This document shows, in pieces, positions 16,836-25,508 of a stretch of 64,000 nt of DNA. Below the pieces are notes generated by a model, which was not told the DNA's origin, made no database searches, and worked only from the letters and a program-made list of their open reading frames with translations. This DNA is from CAZYQW01 sp964649825 (GTDB lineage: Bacteria > Planctomycetota > B15-G4 > JADJEK01). Within the stretch, counting starts at the first letter, position 1; the number at the start of each line of letters is the position of its first letter. Location: assembly GCA_964649825.1 (NCBI GenBank), contig CAZYQW010000004.1:67220-131219 (forward strand), written 5' to 3'. The position numbers and the translations under genes were made by a program.

Positions 16836-18581
16836 CTACTTCTTCACCTTCACCTTCTTCCCCGTGATCACGTTGTCGGCGAGCGTCTTCTCGCTCGTGA
16901 GGGTCGGCACGCGCAAGCCCCAGTAGTACTTCCCCTTCGCGACCGGCGGCATGACGAACTCGATCGACTGCGCTCCGTCCTGCGACGACGAGCCGGCCGC
17001 CACGACCGTGTCTCCCGCGTCGATCACCGGATCATCGCTGAGGACCACTTCGTAGTCGTACGAGCCCTCGTAGTCGTCGCGCTCGACCTCGATCTTCACC
17101 TTCACCTTCTTCCCGGGCTTCACCGACTTCGGGCCCTTGACCATCGACGCGGTCAGGTTCGGCTTGGGCGCGATCGTGATCGAACCGCCCGCGACCGTGT
17201 TGTTGCTGGTCACGACCTCGTCGTCGAGCGGATCGACGAGCAAACCCCAGTAGTAGGTTCCGGGAGTGAGGGCGTCCGGGATCGCGACGTTCGAGTGGAT
17301 CACACCCATGCCGTTCGTGCTCGCCGCGTAGACCAGCGGATCCGAGCCGGAGATGATGGCGTTCGTGGAGAGGCGGACCGAGAAGGAGTAGACGCCGGTG
17401 AACGGGCCACCGATGTTCTGCACGTGGCGCTGGATCGGGACGGTCTCGCCGGCGATCGCCGCGGCCGGCCCGGAGATGCTTACGGCGTCGAGGTCGGGCT
17501 CCTCCTCCACGCGGATGCCGAGGTACGTGGCGTTGTTCGCACCGGATCGCTCGATGAGCTGGTTGTCGTAGTCGACGATCGCGCCGAGCCAGTAGTCGGC
17601 TCCACCGGCGATCGAGCTCGGAATGGTGAGGTAGGTGTTGCTCGTCGTCGCGACCTGATCGACCGAGATCGTCACCGTCCCCGTGGCGAGCAGCGTGTCG
17701 GCCGTCGAGATCGTGTCGTTGCTCGACAGCACGTACGCGACGTTCACCATCTGCGTGCTCTTGCCGAGGTTCTCGTACGACATCTCCAGCCGGACCGTCT
17801 GACCCTTCTTCACGACGTAGATCGGTTCCGAGGCGCTGACGGAGGGAAGCGGCGTGCCCGACGTGTCGAGGAGCCGCGTCCGCGAGTGCGTGCTGTACGC
17901 GCCGCTCGCGCCAGTGTGGCGCCAGTGCGCGACCGCTACGTCCTCGAAGTTTCCGGCCACCGCGCCGTAGACGGCGAGAGATCCGGAGATCGCGTCCTCG
18001 CCGGGATAGGCGGCGGCGGTCGCTCCGTTGGCGTGGATGTGATCCCAGTCCTGTCCCATGATGTTGTACGTGTCGTTCGTGTGCGAGAGCCCTTGCGCGT
18101 GGCCGAACTCATGCATCGCGGTGGTCTGGAACGGCCGGTTGCTGCCGCCGTACGGCGTGAGCACGCCCTTCGAAGTGGACGTGGTGTAGGACACCGTGTT
18201 CTTGAAGATGACGTCGGCCTCGATGAACTCGCACGATCCGTTCCACCACGTCTTGCAGATCGCGGGGTTCTCGAGATCGTCGGTCCACCAGACCTCGCTT
18301 TCGCCGTTGTTCTGTGCGACTCCCGGCTCGTTCCACTGGATCGAGTAGTCCATCCGGCTCGGGGTGTCCGAGAAGACGTCGGCGACCTCCTGGAGTGCGT
18401 TCGCCCACGAGCTGCCGACCGGGAAGCCGACGGAGGACGCGCGCAGCGTCAGTTCGTCGTTCGCCCATTTCGGTTTGGCCCCGCTCGCGCATTGTTGCCA
18501 GTTCGAGGCTTGAAGGGTCGCGGCGTTCGCGAGCCAGAGGGCGGTGACGAGGGTCGCGGTCGAGGTCGATCGAGTGGTCAT
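16836..18581 (-). CDS. Secreted metzincin-type metalloprotease with CARDB-like repeats
   Basis: A 581-residue protein with a signal peptide (about residues 1-26). The zinc site HEFGHAQGLSH (His157, Glu158, His161, His167) is the complete metzincin HExxHxxGxxH motif, and YNIMGQ at about 172-177 gives the Met-turn. Three beta-domains of the CARDB/APHP type follow at about 245-355, 358-475 and 478-575. They are recognisable by repeated G.YYWG.. .D and YWLGAIVDYDNQLIERSGANN patterns. The protein ends in a Lys-rich tail. It is probably secreted and active. It lies 73 bases downstream of an exported hypothetical gene on the same strand and may share its transcript. Confidence 0.88.
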   Translation of the reverse strand: MTTRSTSTATLVTALWLANAATLQASNWQQCASGAKPKWANDELTLRASSVGFPVGSSWANALQEVADVFSDTPSRMDYSIQWNEPGVAQNNGESEVWWTDDLENPAICKTWWNGSCEFIEADVIFKNTVSYTTSTSKGVLTPYGGSNRPFQTTAMHEFGHAQGLSHTNDTYNIMGQDWDHIHANGATAAAYPGEDAISGSLAVYGAVAGNFEDVAVAHWRHTGASGAYSTHSRTRLLDTSGTPLPSVSASEPIYVVKKGQTVRLEMSYENLGKSTQMVNVAYVLSSNDTISTADTLLATGTVTISVDQVATTSNTYLTIPSSIAGGADYWLGAIVDYDNQLIERSGANNATYLGIRVEEEPDLDAVSISGPAAAIAGETVPIQRHVQNIGGPFTGVYSFSVRLSTNAIISGSDPLVYAASTNGMGVIHSNVAIPDALTPGTYYWGLLVDPLDDEVVTSNNTVAGGSITIAPKPNLTASMVKGPKSVKPGKKVKVKIEVERDDYEGSYDYEVVLSDDPVIDAGDTVVAAGSSSQDGAQSIEFVMPPVAKGKYYWGLRVPTLTSEKTLADNVITGKKVKVKK

Positions 18582-18654
18582 GATTCCTGCTCCGTATGTT
18601 CGGTGGTGTTCTCTGAACGAGAGGGTCGACGGTTGCGCGACGTTGCGCGGACTT

Positions 18655-19488
18655 CTAACGGTTCGACCCGTCGTCCTCGTCCTCGGCGTCGCGGATCTCC
18701 TCGTCGTCGGCGGATGGCGCGAGCGGCGCGGCGGTGTCGGCGGGGGGCGCCGTGGGCCGAAGCTCCTTCACGTAGAACGCCCGAGCGACGTCCGCGCTCG
18801 CGGCCGGTACGTCCGTCGCCGGGCTCGAGGCGAGCGCGGCGCTCGCGCTCTGAAGCAGTGCCGCGAATCCGTCCGCGTCGGGGCGCATCGAACCGACGGG
18901 AGCCGTCACCGGCGGCCGGTTCTCGAGCGGGTCGGAACTGGGCGCGACCTCCGGATACGTGGACGATCGGACGTCGATTCTCGGCTCGCCGAACGCGACG
19001 TCCCCGTCGGGGGTGACCCAGAGCTCGTTTCCAAAGTCGTCGTAGACCTCCCCGCGGATCACGCGCACTCGTCCTTGCTCCCAGGCGACGAGCGGGCAGA
19101 TCGACGTACCGTTCCGGCGGATGAACAGGACGTCACGATCTCCGACGCGGAAGCTCGGCACGCCGGCGACGTGCAGGAACCGCCCCTGGCCGTCCGGGCC
19201 GCCCTCGAGCCGCAGCGTGATGGTATCTCCGTCCGCGGAGGTCCCCTTGAACAGGCGCTCGATACGGACCGTCACGAACGTGTGGGGGAGCCGCACGTGC
19301 TCGGGCCCCGCCACGTCGGAATTCCGGTGGTCGATTCTCGTCACGACGCCCTGAACGATCAGCTCCGCCCGCGTGATTCGGTCGCGGAAGGTCACTCGAT
19401 CGAACGTGGACGCGCCGGCCGGTGCGGCGACGGCCAGGCAGAGGGCGGCCAGGGACGAGGCGAGGCGAACGGGGGGAGAGAGGCGCAT
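18655..19488 (-). CDS. Exported protein, unknown function
   Basis: A 277-residue protein. ATG 19488 is preferred because it starts a signal peptide (LASSLAALCLAVAAPAGAS) and is preceded by GAGGAG. The mature part has a beta-rich domain with AELIVQGVVTRIDHR and TVRIERLFKGTSADGDTITLRLEGG, VLFIRRNG and VYDDFGNELWVTPDGDV. This pattern is shared by many exported hypothetical proteins of Planctomycetota and Myxococcota that assess contributions of a 'flow' or 'fold' I cannot name. The last 90 residues are Ala/Pro/Asp-rich and probably disordered. It precedes the metzincin gene and may form an operon with it. Confidence 0.65.
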   Translation of the reverse strand: MRLSPPVRLASSLAALCLAVAAPAGASTFDRVTFRDRITRAELIVQGVVTRIDHRNSDVAGPEHVRLPHTFVTVRIERLFKGTSADGDTITLRLEGGPDGQGRFLHVAGVPSFRVGDRDVLFIRRNGTSICPLVAWEQGRVRVIRGEVYDDFGNELWVTPDGDVAFGEPRIDVRSSTYPEVAPSSDPLENRPPVTAPVGSMRPDADGFAALLQSASAALASSPATDVPAASADVARAFYVKELRPTAPPADTAAPLAPSADDEEIRDAEDEDDGSNR

Positions 19489-19585
19489 GGTGGTCTCCTC
19501 GAGTCGAGAGGCGGGACACGCCCGCGAAAGGGCAAAACGCCCAGGCTGAGGAGAGACGCCCGGTCCGGCCCGAGCGGACGACACG

Positions 19586-19619
19586 AAAAAACGGCGCTCC
19601 TCACCCTCGAGGAGGCGCC
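19586..19619 (-). terminator. Intrinsic terminator for the 20814-19678 gene
   Basis: On the minus strand, GGCGCCTCCTC-GAGGGT-like loop-GAGGAGCGCC is followed directly by TTTTTT. This is the only textbook stem-plus-T-run terminator I found. It lies about 60 bases after the stop of the minus-strand gene that ends at 19678. Confidence 0.75.
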
Positions 19620-19677
19620 GGACGTAGTGAACGCGCAATCTACGGCCGGTCGGCCGCGGATCCCGGGCGGTCCTGGA

Positions 19678-20814
19678 TCACTTCCTCCGCCCGGTGTACG
19701 TCTTCCTCACGTGCTTGGCCCACTCCTCCTCGAACGACAACGGAGTGAGGCCGAAGTGCTCCGCGAACGCGTCGCGGTAGCTCTCGCTGCGTTTGATCGC
19801 CTTGCAGACCTCGCCGAATCCCTTCGGGCTCCGCGAGATCAGGAACTCGCAGTACGACCACGACAGCGCGTGCTCCTCGAGGCTGAGCTCGTCGGTGCGC
19901 TTGACGGCGACGTCGACGAACGCGGGGCGCTTGCGCGACGCGAGCATGTTCTTCACCGGCGCGCGCCACCATCCCCCCTTGAACGACGCGACGGTGTCCT
20001 GCTCGCGGTAGCAGAAGTTCGTGCACCGGCCGTGGAGCACGTCCTCGAAGTAGTGAGCGACGCCGACGTCGATCCATCCGCCCTGGAGCTGGCCCGGCCA
20101 CCGACCGTCCCACGCGTTCGCCAGCAGCAGATGCGCGACGTTGTGGACGATCGCGCGGTACAGGTCGGCCGACGCGCTCTCGTCGGGGTCGACGATCGAC
20201 GGATCGAGGAAGACGGTGTAGATGCCGACCGCGCCCATGCGCTTCGTGCCCGTGATGTTCGGGTTCGGCTGGTTCGTGTAATGCTCGGAGGCGAGCTTGT
20301 TGTCCTTCTGGTTCTTCCAGACCATCACGTGGAAGACCGTCGAGAAGTCGGCGTCGGTGGCGGTCGTGACGGTCTTGAAGCGCTCGTACAGGTCCTCGAG
20401 ACGATCGAGGTAGAGGTGCATCGCCTCGTGGTCGCTCAGGCGCTCGCGTTTCACCGTGATCTTGTCGCCGCTCCAGAACAGCAGGAAGTGCGGGGAGCGG
20501 CCGATCGGGAAGTCGTGCTTGAACCGATCCCAATGCTCCTGCTGCGCCTCGAGCCATTCCTCGTTCTTGGTGCGCGCCGCGGCGATGCGTTCGTCGCCGA
20601 TCGAGCAGGTCTCGCAGTCGACCTCGAGCACGCCGATGCAGGCCGGGCACTTCATCACGTAAGAGCAGCAGGGCGTGTTCTTCTCGAGCTCGACGTCGGT
20701 CGCTTCGTGACGCTTGCAGGCCACGCTGCCGCGATCCTCGCACGCGCCGCACGTGACCCTGGCGACGTCGTCTTGAGTCGGCGTCAGCGCGAGCAGGAGG
20801 ACGAGTGGGATCAT
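19678..20814 (-). CDS. Exported Cys-rich protein with degenerate gluzincin-like domain
   Basis: A 378-residue protein with a short signal peptide. A small Cys-rich region follows (C22-C25, C33, C49/C50, C56-C59, C67-C70). The main domain resembles the DUF1570-type peptidases. At the zinc site it reads HNVAH (residues 224-228) instead of HExxH, and the later WLxEG element reads WIDVG (247-251). Both Glu residues, the catalytic base and the third zinc ligand, are therefore replaced. It is probably not an active protease and may be a binding or inhibitory protein. A good ribosome-binding site (GAAGGAG) and a TATGAT box lie upstream; an intrinsic terminator follows. The intact relative is encoded at 23595-25499. 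Confidence 0.7.
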   Translation of the reverse strand: MIPLVLLLALTPTQDDVARVTCGACEDRGSVACKRHEATDVELEKNTPCCSYVMKCPACIGVLEVDCETCSIGDERIAAARTKNEEWLEAQQEHWDRFKHDFPIGRSPHFLLFWSGDKITVKRERLSDHEAMHLYLDRLEDLYERFKTVTTATDADFSTVFHVMVWKNQKDNKLASEHYTNQPNPNITGTKRMGAVGIYTVFLDPSIVDPDESASADLYRAIVHNVAHLLLANAWDGRWPGQLQGGWIDVGVAHYFEDVLHGRCTNFCYREQDTVASFKGGWWRAPVKNMLASRKRPAFVDVAVKRTDELSLEEHALSWSYCEFLISRSPKGFGEVCKAIKRSESYRDAFAEHFGLTPLSFEEEWAKHVRKTYTGRRK

Positions 20815-20843
20815 CGGGGAGCTCCTTCGCTCAACGGGTTGCG

Positions 20844-20849
20844 ATCATA
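20844..20849 (-). promoter_or_regulatory. -10-like hexamer TATGAT before the degenerate peptidase gene
   Basis: TATGAT on the minus strand lies 29 bases before ATG 20814, leaving room for the GAAGGAG ribosome-binding site. There is no clear -35. Confidence 0.35.
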
Positions 20850-20893
20850 CCCGCCGGTACCGCCTTCCCGCCCGACGATCGCGGAGTCGGCTC

Positions 20894-22525
20894 TCAGCCC
20901 GGCGGCCAGACCGCGGCCGCGGCCGCGATCGGAATGATGAGGCCGATCGCCGACGAACCGGCGACTTCGTCGACGCGCTGCATCCCGGTGACGATGCCGA
21001 GGATCTGGCCCGCGTCGTCGATCGCGGGGCCCCCGCTCGCGCCGGGGTGGACCGCGGCGTCCACCTGGATGAAGTGGCGCACGGTACGGCTCACGATCCC
21101 GCGGAACGTCGACGCGATCATCGTGTCGCCCTGCTGGAGGGCGCGTTTCCCCAGCGGGAAGCCGATCAGGTAGACCTCGGCGCCGCGCGGAGGCTTCTCG
21201 ACGTCGAGGCGAGGCGCCGGCAGGTGCGGCATCGCCGCGAACGGCTCGATCTTGATGAGCGCGACGTCGTCGTCGCCTCCGCCCGCGTGCCGCACCAGTC
21301 GTGCCGGGCGGCGAGTGGCGGTGCCCGAGAAGACGACCGCGAGCGTGAGCTCGGGGAGGAGCGTGAAGTCCGGCGTGGTGATCGACTTCCCTTCGTCTCC
21401 CTTGCGGAAGACGACGTGCGCGTTCGTCAGGATCCAGCCGTCCTCGCTGACGCAGAACCCCGAGCCGGTCGATTCGTTCATCACCGCCTGGCCGATCCCG
21501 TCGAAGTTGTACGAGAGGCGGCCGTTCGGGTCGCGATCGTAGTAGACGGGGCGGCCCGTCTTCTCGTCCTTGAACTGGAGGCTCGCCTCGATGAGCACCA
21601 CCGCCTTCTCGACGCGGCTCACGATGTCGAGGCGCTCGGCCTGCAGCTTCGCCGGGTTGTACCTGTCGAGCGCGGCGTTCGTCTGATCGAGCCGCTCGCG
21701 GAGCTCCGTGAGCTCGCCGGCCTTCGTCTTCTCGTCGCTCTCGAGCCGCGCGATCTCGGTCTCGAAGCGGCGGCGCTCCTCTTCGAGCTGCGCCTTGTCC
21801 CGTTCCCACGACGTGCGAGCGGCCTCGATCTGCTCCCCCTGCGCGAGCCACGCCTGGCGTTGCTCCTCGATCTGCGCGTGGGCCGCGCGGAGCTGCTCGC
21901 GCAACGATCGCTCGAGCTCGCGGGCGCGCTCCTCGATCGTCTGCACCGCCGCCTTCCCTCGCTGGGTGAGCTTGACGAACGCGACGGCGCCGGCCCCCGC
22001 GAGGAGCAACGTCGCGGCGAGCACGATCGAAACGTTCCTTCGCGTGCGGGCGCGGACCATCTCGGCCACGTTCTCGCCCTCGGGGATGCCGAGCCGCTCG
22101 CGGACGACCATCATGGTCTCCGCGCCGATCGAGCGCGGCCGCGGCGCGATCCTCGAACGCGTCAGTACCATCGTGTCGGTGGCGCCGCCGAGGGACGAGA
22201 CGACCGCGAACCGCGGGCCGTCCGGACCGAGCTGGAACACGTCGCCGTGGCGGAGCACGCGATCCGCGACCGGCTTCCCGTGCACGAGGGTCTTGTTCTT
22301 CGAGTTCATGTCCTCGAGGTGGAGCTCGGCGTCGCGCAGCGAGACGCGTGCGTGGTGCGACGACACGCCGGGAAACAGGTGCGGCGGCACCGTCACCGTG
22401 TTCGCCGGGTCGCGGCCGATCGTCACTCCGTCGCTGGAGACGGGGATCGGGGCGGTGAGCCCGTCGATTTGGAGCGGCTGGAGCGACCAGCGCTCGGGGG
22501 GCACGGGAGAAGATGAGTCGATCAC
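20894..22525 (-). CDS. FHA-transmembrane-trypsin-like serine protease
   Basis: A 543-residue protein in four parts. An N-terminal FHA domain (about 20-110) has the GR at 37-38, SSHHAR at 55-60 and the Asn of NSKNKT. A linker leads to one transmembrane segment (about 164-186), a long charged coiled coil (about 190-285) and a C-terminal trypsin/HtrA-like domain (about 300-543). The catalytic triad is present: TNAHVV (His370), DDDVALIKI (Asp420) and HPGASGGP (Ser497). FHA domains bind phosphothreonine, so the cytoplasmic half could sense kinase signalling and control a periplasmic protease. There is no PDZ domain. It starts with GTG 9 bases after the upstream exported protein gene, so they form an operon. 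Confidence 0.85.
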   Translation of the reverse strand: MIDSSSPVPPERWSLQPLQIDGLTAPIPVSSDGVTIGRDPANTVTVPPHLFPGVSSHHARVSLRDAELHLEDMNSKNKTLVHGKPVADRVLRHGDVFQLGPDGPRFAVVSSLGGATDTMVLTRSRIAPRPRSIGAETMMVVRERLGIPEGENVAEMVRARTRRNVSIVLAATLLLAGAGAVAFVKLTQRGKAAVQTIEERARELERSLREQLRAAHAQIEEQRQAWLAQGEQIEAARTSWERDKAQLEEERRRFETEIARLESDEKTKAGELTELRERLDQTNAALDRYNPAKLQAERLDIVSRVEKAVVLIEASLQFKDEKTGRPVYYDRDPNGRLSYNFDGIGQAVMNESTGSGFCVSEDGWILTNAHVVFRKGDEGKSITTPDFTLLPELTLAVVFSGTATRRPARLVRHAGGGDDDVALIKIEPFAAMPHLPAPRLDVEKPPRGAEVYLIGFPLGKRALQQGDTMIASTFRGIVSRTVRHFIQVDAAVHPGASGGPAIDDAGQILGIVTGMQRVDEVAGSSAIGLIIPIAAAAAVWPPG

Positions 22526-22534
22526 GCCTACCCG

Positions 22535-23344
22535 TTAGATCTTGAGGCTCTTCGCAGACAGGGGAGGGTTCTTGTACTCGACCTCGACGTCGAGGTCGAG
22601 CTCCGCGCCGCTGGTTTCCTCGAGGAGGACTCGGTACTCGCCCGTCGACTCGATCACCACGTCGCGGATCGTGACTCGGCGGCCGAACGTGGTCCGAGTC
22701 AGCTTCCTGGAGAGATCGATCTCGTTCCCGCGCGGGTCGACGAGAGTGACGTCGATCTGCTTCCCGTCCGGCGTCAGGAACTCGAGCCGCGCGAGCCGGC
22801 GGCCGAGCATGCCGTCGAGCGAGATCGCCGCCTTGCCCTTGTCGAGATGGATCTTCTTCTCGAACCCGGCCGGGAACTCCGCCGTGGTGGTCAGCTCGTA
22901 CGCTCCGTTCTCCTCGCGCTGGAACCCGAAATGGACCGCGTACGAGCCCGTCTCGGGGACGACGAACTCCTGGAGGACGAGCTCGTTCTTCGGCGGAGCC
23001 TCCCCCTCTTCCACGGCGGGTGCTTCGAACTCGTGCAGGTGCTCGCGGTTCGGGCCGTAGAGATCGGCGAGCGGCTCGGCCACCTTGTGCCTCGTCTTCA
23101 GCTTGAGCGAGACCTTCGTGCCGGCGACCGCCTCGAACGAGATCATGTTGTAGAAGCCCTGGACGATCATGCCGCGCGCGGTCGCGCCGAGCGGGATCGT
23201 GCCGACGCCTTGCTCGCGGTTCGGGTTGATGTCGTGCGCCTGCGCCTTGTCCGGGACGTAGCCCTTCTTCTGGGCGGCCGCGACCGTCGCGAGACCCGCC
23301 ATCAGCGGGACGAGGAGGGGAAGTGGGAGGCGTCGGGTACTCAT
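22535..23344 (-). CDS. Exported beta-sandwich protein, partner of the FHA protease
   Basis: A 269-residue protein with a signal peptide (about residues 1-24). It contains two beta-sandwich domains of about 110 residues that resemble bacterial pre-peptidase C-terminal (PPC) domains. Supporting elements are a FEAVAGTKVSLKLKTR...ADLYGPN, then LVLQEFVVPETGSYAVHFGF and later a GMLGRRLARLEFLTPDGKQIDVTLVDPRGNEI...VIESTGEYRVLLEE. PPC domains are usually found on secreted peptidases. Here the domain is encoded alone, directly before a membrane protease, so it may be its substrate, chaperone or adaptor (inference). Confidence 0.7.
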   Translation of the reverse strand: MSTRRLPLPLLVPLMAGLATVAAAQKKGYVPDKAQAHDINPNREQGVGTIPLGATARGMIVQGFYNMISFEAVAGTKVSLKLKTRHKVAEPLADLYGPNREHLHEFEAPAVEEGEAPPKNELVLQEFVVPETGSYAVHFGFQREENGAYELTTTAEFPAGFEKKIHLDKGKAAISLDGMLGRRLARLEFLTPDGKQIDVTLVDPRGNEIDLSRKLTRTTFGRRVTIRDVVIESTGEYRVLLEETSGAELDLDVEVEYKNPPLSAKSLKI

Positions 23345-23364
23345 CGGCTTTCACCTGCGGAGGG

Positions 23365-23389
23365 ATTGTACCGGGTCCGGGTCGGACCC
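23365..23389 (-). promoter_or_regulatory. -10-like TACAAT with adjacent palindrome
   Basis: On the minus strand TACAAT (23365-23370) lies 21 bases before ATG 23344, with AGGTG in the leader. Immediately upstream is the inverted repeat GGGTCC-GGGTC-GGACCC (23373-23389) in the -35 area. It could be an operator for the protease operon. Confidence 0.35.
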
Positions 23390-23557
23390 CATCGAGGGGT
23401 TTCGCGGCGGGGGCGCCGTACAGTTCGATGCCGCCAGGACCCTTTTCGACTGGACCGATCTCCCCTCCGTGACCGGCCTTCGTCACTCCGCCCCCGTCGC
23501 CGGCCTCGCCGGTCTCGCTCGGATCCCCCGGCCCTTCCCTGCTCGCCGTGTGTCGAC

Positions 23558-23563
23558 TATCAT
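23558..23563 (+). promoter_or_regulatory. -10-like hexamer TATCAT before the DUF1570-like peptidase
   Basis: TATCAT lies 31 bases before ATG 23595, and a GAGGGG ribosome-binding site sits between them. The candidate -35 at 17 bases (TTCCCT) is weak. Confidence 0.35.
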
Positions 23564-23594
23564 GCGCCCGCACCTCGAAAGAAGAGGGGTCGCC

Positions 23595-25499
23595 ATGATC
23601 GCTTGCTCCGTCGTCGTCCTGCTCTCGCTGTCGGTCCCCGCCACGCCGCCGTCCGGCCAGCCGTGGCGAATCGACGTCGACCGTTCGGTCGACGCCGCTC
23701 ATCGTGAGAAGGAGGCCGGAAAGGACGCCGAGAAGCGGCTCGCGGTCGCGCAGTACTGCCTCGATCGCGGCTTGTTCTCGCGCGCGGCGGAGTTGCTCGC
23801 CGGGCTCGCTGGCGAGGCGCCCGACGAGGCGGTGCACGGCGAAGCGGCCGCGCTGTTCGGGTTGGCCGCGTCGGACGGCGGGCTGGCGCGCGCGGAGGCG
23901 ACGCGGTTCTCGAAGCAGCCGCCGGCCGCGACCGAGTTCATCGCGCTGCCGACGAATTCGCGGCGCGCGGAGATCCTGCGCGAGCGGCATCGCGAGATGA
24001 AGCTCGCGAACAAGTCGACCTATTTCGACCTCTGGACCGACCTCGACCCCGAGTCGCTCGTCCCGTACACGAAGACGCTGAACGACTACTACCGCGAGTT
24101 CCGCAACCGGTTCCGGGCGGACTTCACGAACAACATCGACGTGCGGCTCTTCCGCAACCGCAGCGACTACCTGATCGACTACGTGCGCCGTTTCGGCACG
24201 AGCGGCGAGAACGTGCTCGGCTACTACCAGCTTTCGACGCGTCAGCTCGTCTTCTACGACGATCCCCACGAGAAGGATGAGGTCCTGCTCACCGCGAAGC
24301 ACGAGTGCACCCACCTGTTGATCGACCTCAGCTACGGCGGCGCGGCGATCCCGCCGTGGCTCCACGAAGGGCTCGCCTGCTTTCTCGCCGGCGACGGGCT
24401 CGAGGCGCGCGGCGGACCGACGCTGGACCTCGCGCTGAAGCTGATGGACATGCTCGACGCGAACACGCAGATGACGATCGGGCAGTTGATGAAGGTCGAC
24501 GCGAAAGGGCTCGAGTACGCGCACTACGCGTGGGCCTGGTCGTTGGTCTACTTTTTCAATCGCGACGACCGGGCCGACGCGTTCCGCTCGTTCCTGACGA
24601 CCCTGCGCGACGCGATGAAGGACGCCGGCGACGCGACCCCGGTGGAGACGCGCGACCGGGTCGTTTCCGTGTTCGAGTCCGTCTTCGGCGCCGGGCTCGC
24701 TCAGCTCGACGACGCGTGGCGGAGCTACTTCCGCGAGGAGTTCCGGCTCGAACGCGACGATCAACTCGTCGACGCCGGCTTCGGCGCTCTCGACCGCGCG
24801 CTCTACCTCGACTCGGAGCGGGATCGAAGGAGGGCGCTGGAAGTGGCCGAGGCGGCGTTCGAGATGGTCTCGCCCGCGGGTCGCGACGCGCGTCATCGGC
24901 TCGGCGAGGTCTCGTGCTGGGTGCGACGCGCCGGGGTCTCGGAGGACCTCGATCTCGACGGCCTCCGCCTCATGCTGCGCCGGGTCCTCGGCGCGCTGCC
25001 CGCGCTCGCGTCGCTCGACGGGTCGGAGCGGGGCCGGCTCGTTCGGCGCACGCTGGAGGTGCTCGCGTACCGCACGGGGAACGGCCGGACGGCGGCGGGG
25101 GCGATCGACCTGCGCGAACGGCTTGTCGCGCAGGCCGACGCGGCGGCCGGCGCGGAGCAGGACGTGCGCCGCGCGCTGGTCGTCCTGTTCGACGAGTTGG
25201 CCGCGGCCGGCTTCCAGGCGCTCGGCGCGGTGCTGAGCCGCGATCCGGTCCATCGTGCGGCGATCGAGGAGTGGATCCACCTGGCGATGGAGTTCGCGCC
25301 CGGCCGGCTCGACGAGGTCTTCCCGCTCGCGCGCCTGCGCGTCGAGCTGGACCCTGACGATCGCGCGATGGCGGCACTGGGCGCGGTCTACGTCGGGCTC
25401 GGTCGCGACAAGTGGGGAAAGGTGCTCATGAAGGACGCGGAGTCACGGTCGGCGCGGCCCGGGAGCCTGGCCCGGTTCAAGTCGTACGCGGGGGCGTGA
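23595..25499 (+). CDS. Exported DUF1570-like zinc peptidase with helical repeats
   Basis: A 634-residue protein from ATG 23595 (GAGGGG upstream) with a signal peptide of about 18 residues. Residues about 40-110 look like a TPR-type helical region. The peptidase domain carries HECTH (His236, Glu237, His240) and, 18 residues on, WLHEG (Glu258), the complete gluzincin HExxH...E set of the DUF1570 family. The C-terminal half (about 400-630) is helical and Ala/Arg/Leu-rich, perhaps a further repeat scaffold. It is predicted to be an active periplasmic or secreted zinc protease; the substrate is unknown. It is divergent from the FHA-protease operon and a distant relative of the inactive protein at 19678-20814. 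Confidence 0.78.
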   Translation: MIACSVVVLLSLSVPATPPSGQPWRIDVDRSVDAAHREKEAGKDAEKRLAVAQYCLDRGLFSRAAELLAGLAGEAPDEAVHGEAAALFGLAASDGGLARAEATRFSKQPPAATEFIALPTNSRRAEILRERHREMKLANKSTYFDLWTDLDPESLVPYTKTLNDYYREFRNRFRADFTNNIDVRLFRNRSDYLIDYVRRFGTSGENVLGYYQLSTRQLVFYDDPHEKDEVLLTAKHECTHLLIDLSYGGAAIPPWLHEGLACFLAGDGLEARGGPTLDLALKLMDMLDANTQMTIGQLMKVDAKGLEYAHYAWAWSLVYFFNRDDRADAFRSFLTTLRDAMKDAGDATPVETRDRVVSVFESVFGAGLAQLDDAWRSYFREEFRLERDDQLVDAGFGALDRALYLDSERDRRRALEVAEAAFEMVSPAGRDARHRLGEVSCWVRRAGVSEDLDLDGLRLMLRRVLGALPALASLDGSERGRLVRRTLEVLAYRTGNGRTAAGAIDLRERLVAQADAAAGAEQDVRRALVVLFDELAAAGFQALGAVLSRDPVHRAAIEEWIHLAMEFAPGRLDEVFPLARLRVELDPDDRAMAALGAVYVGLGRDKWGKVLMKDAESRSARPGSLARFKSYAGA

Positions 25500-25508
25500 G
25501 GCGGGCCC

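Noticed and set aside
20811..25280. A minus-strand open frame of almost 1,500 codons
   Set aside because: It is Arg/Pro-rich and overlaps well-supported genes with signal peptides and catalytic motifs in other frames; long empty frames are expected in such GC-rich DNA.
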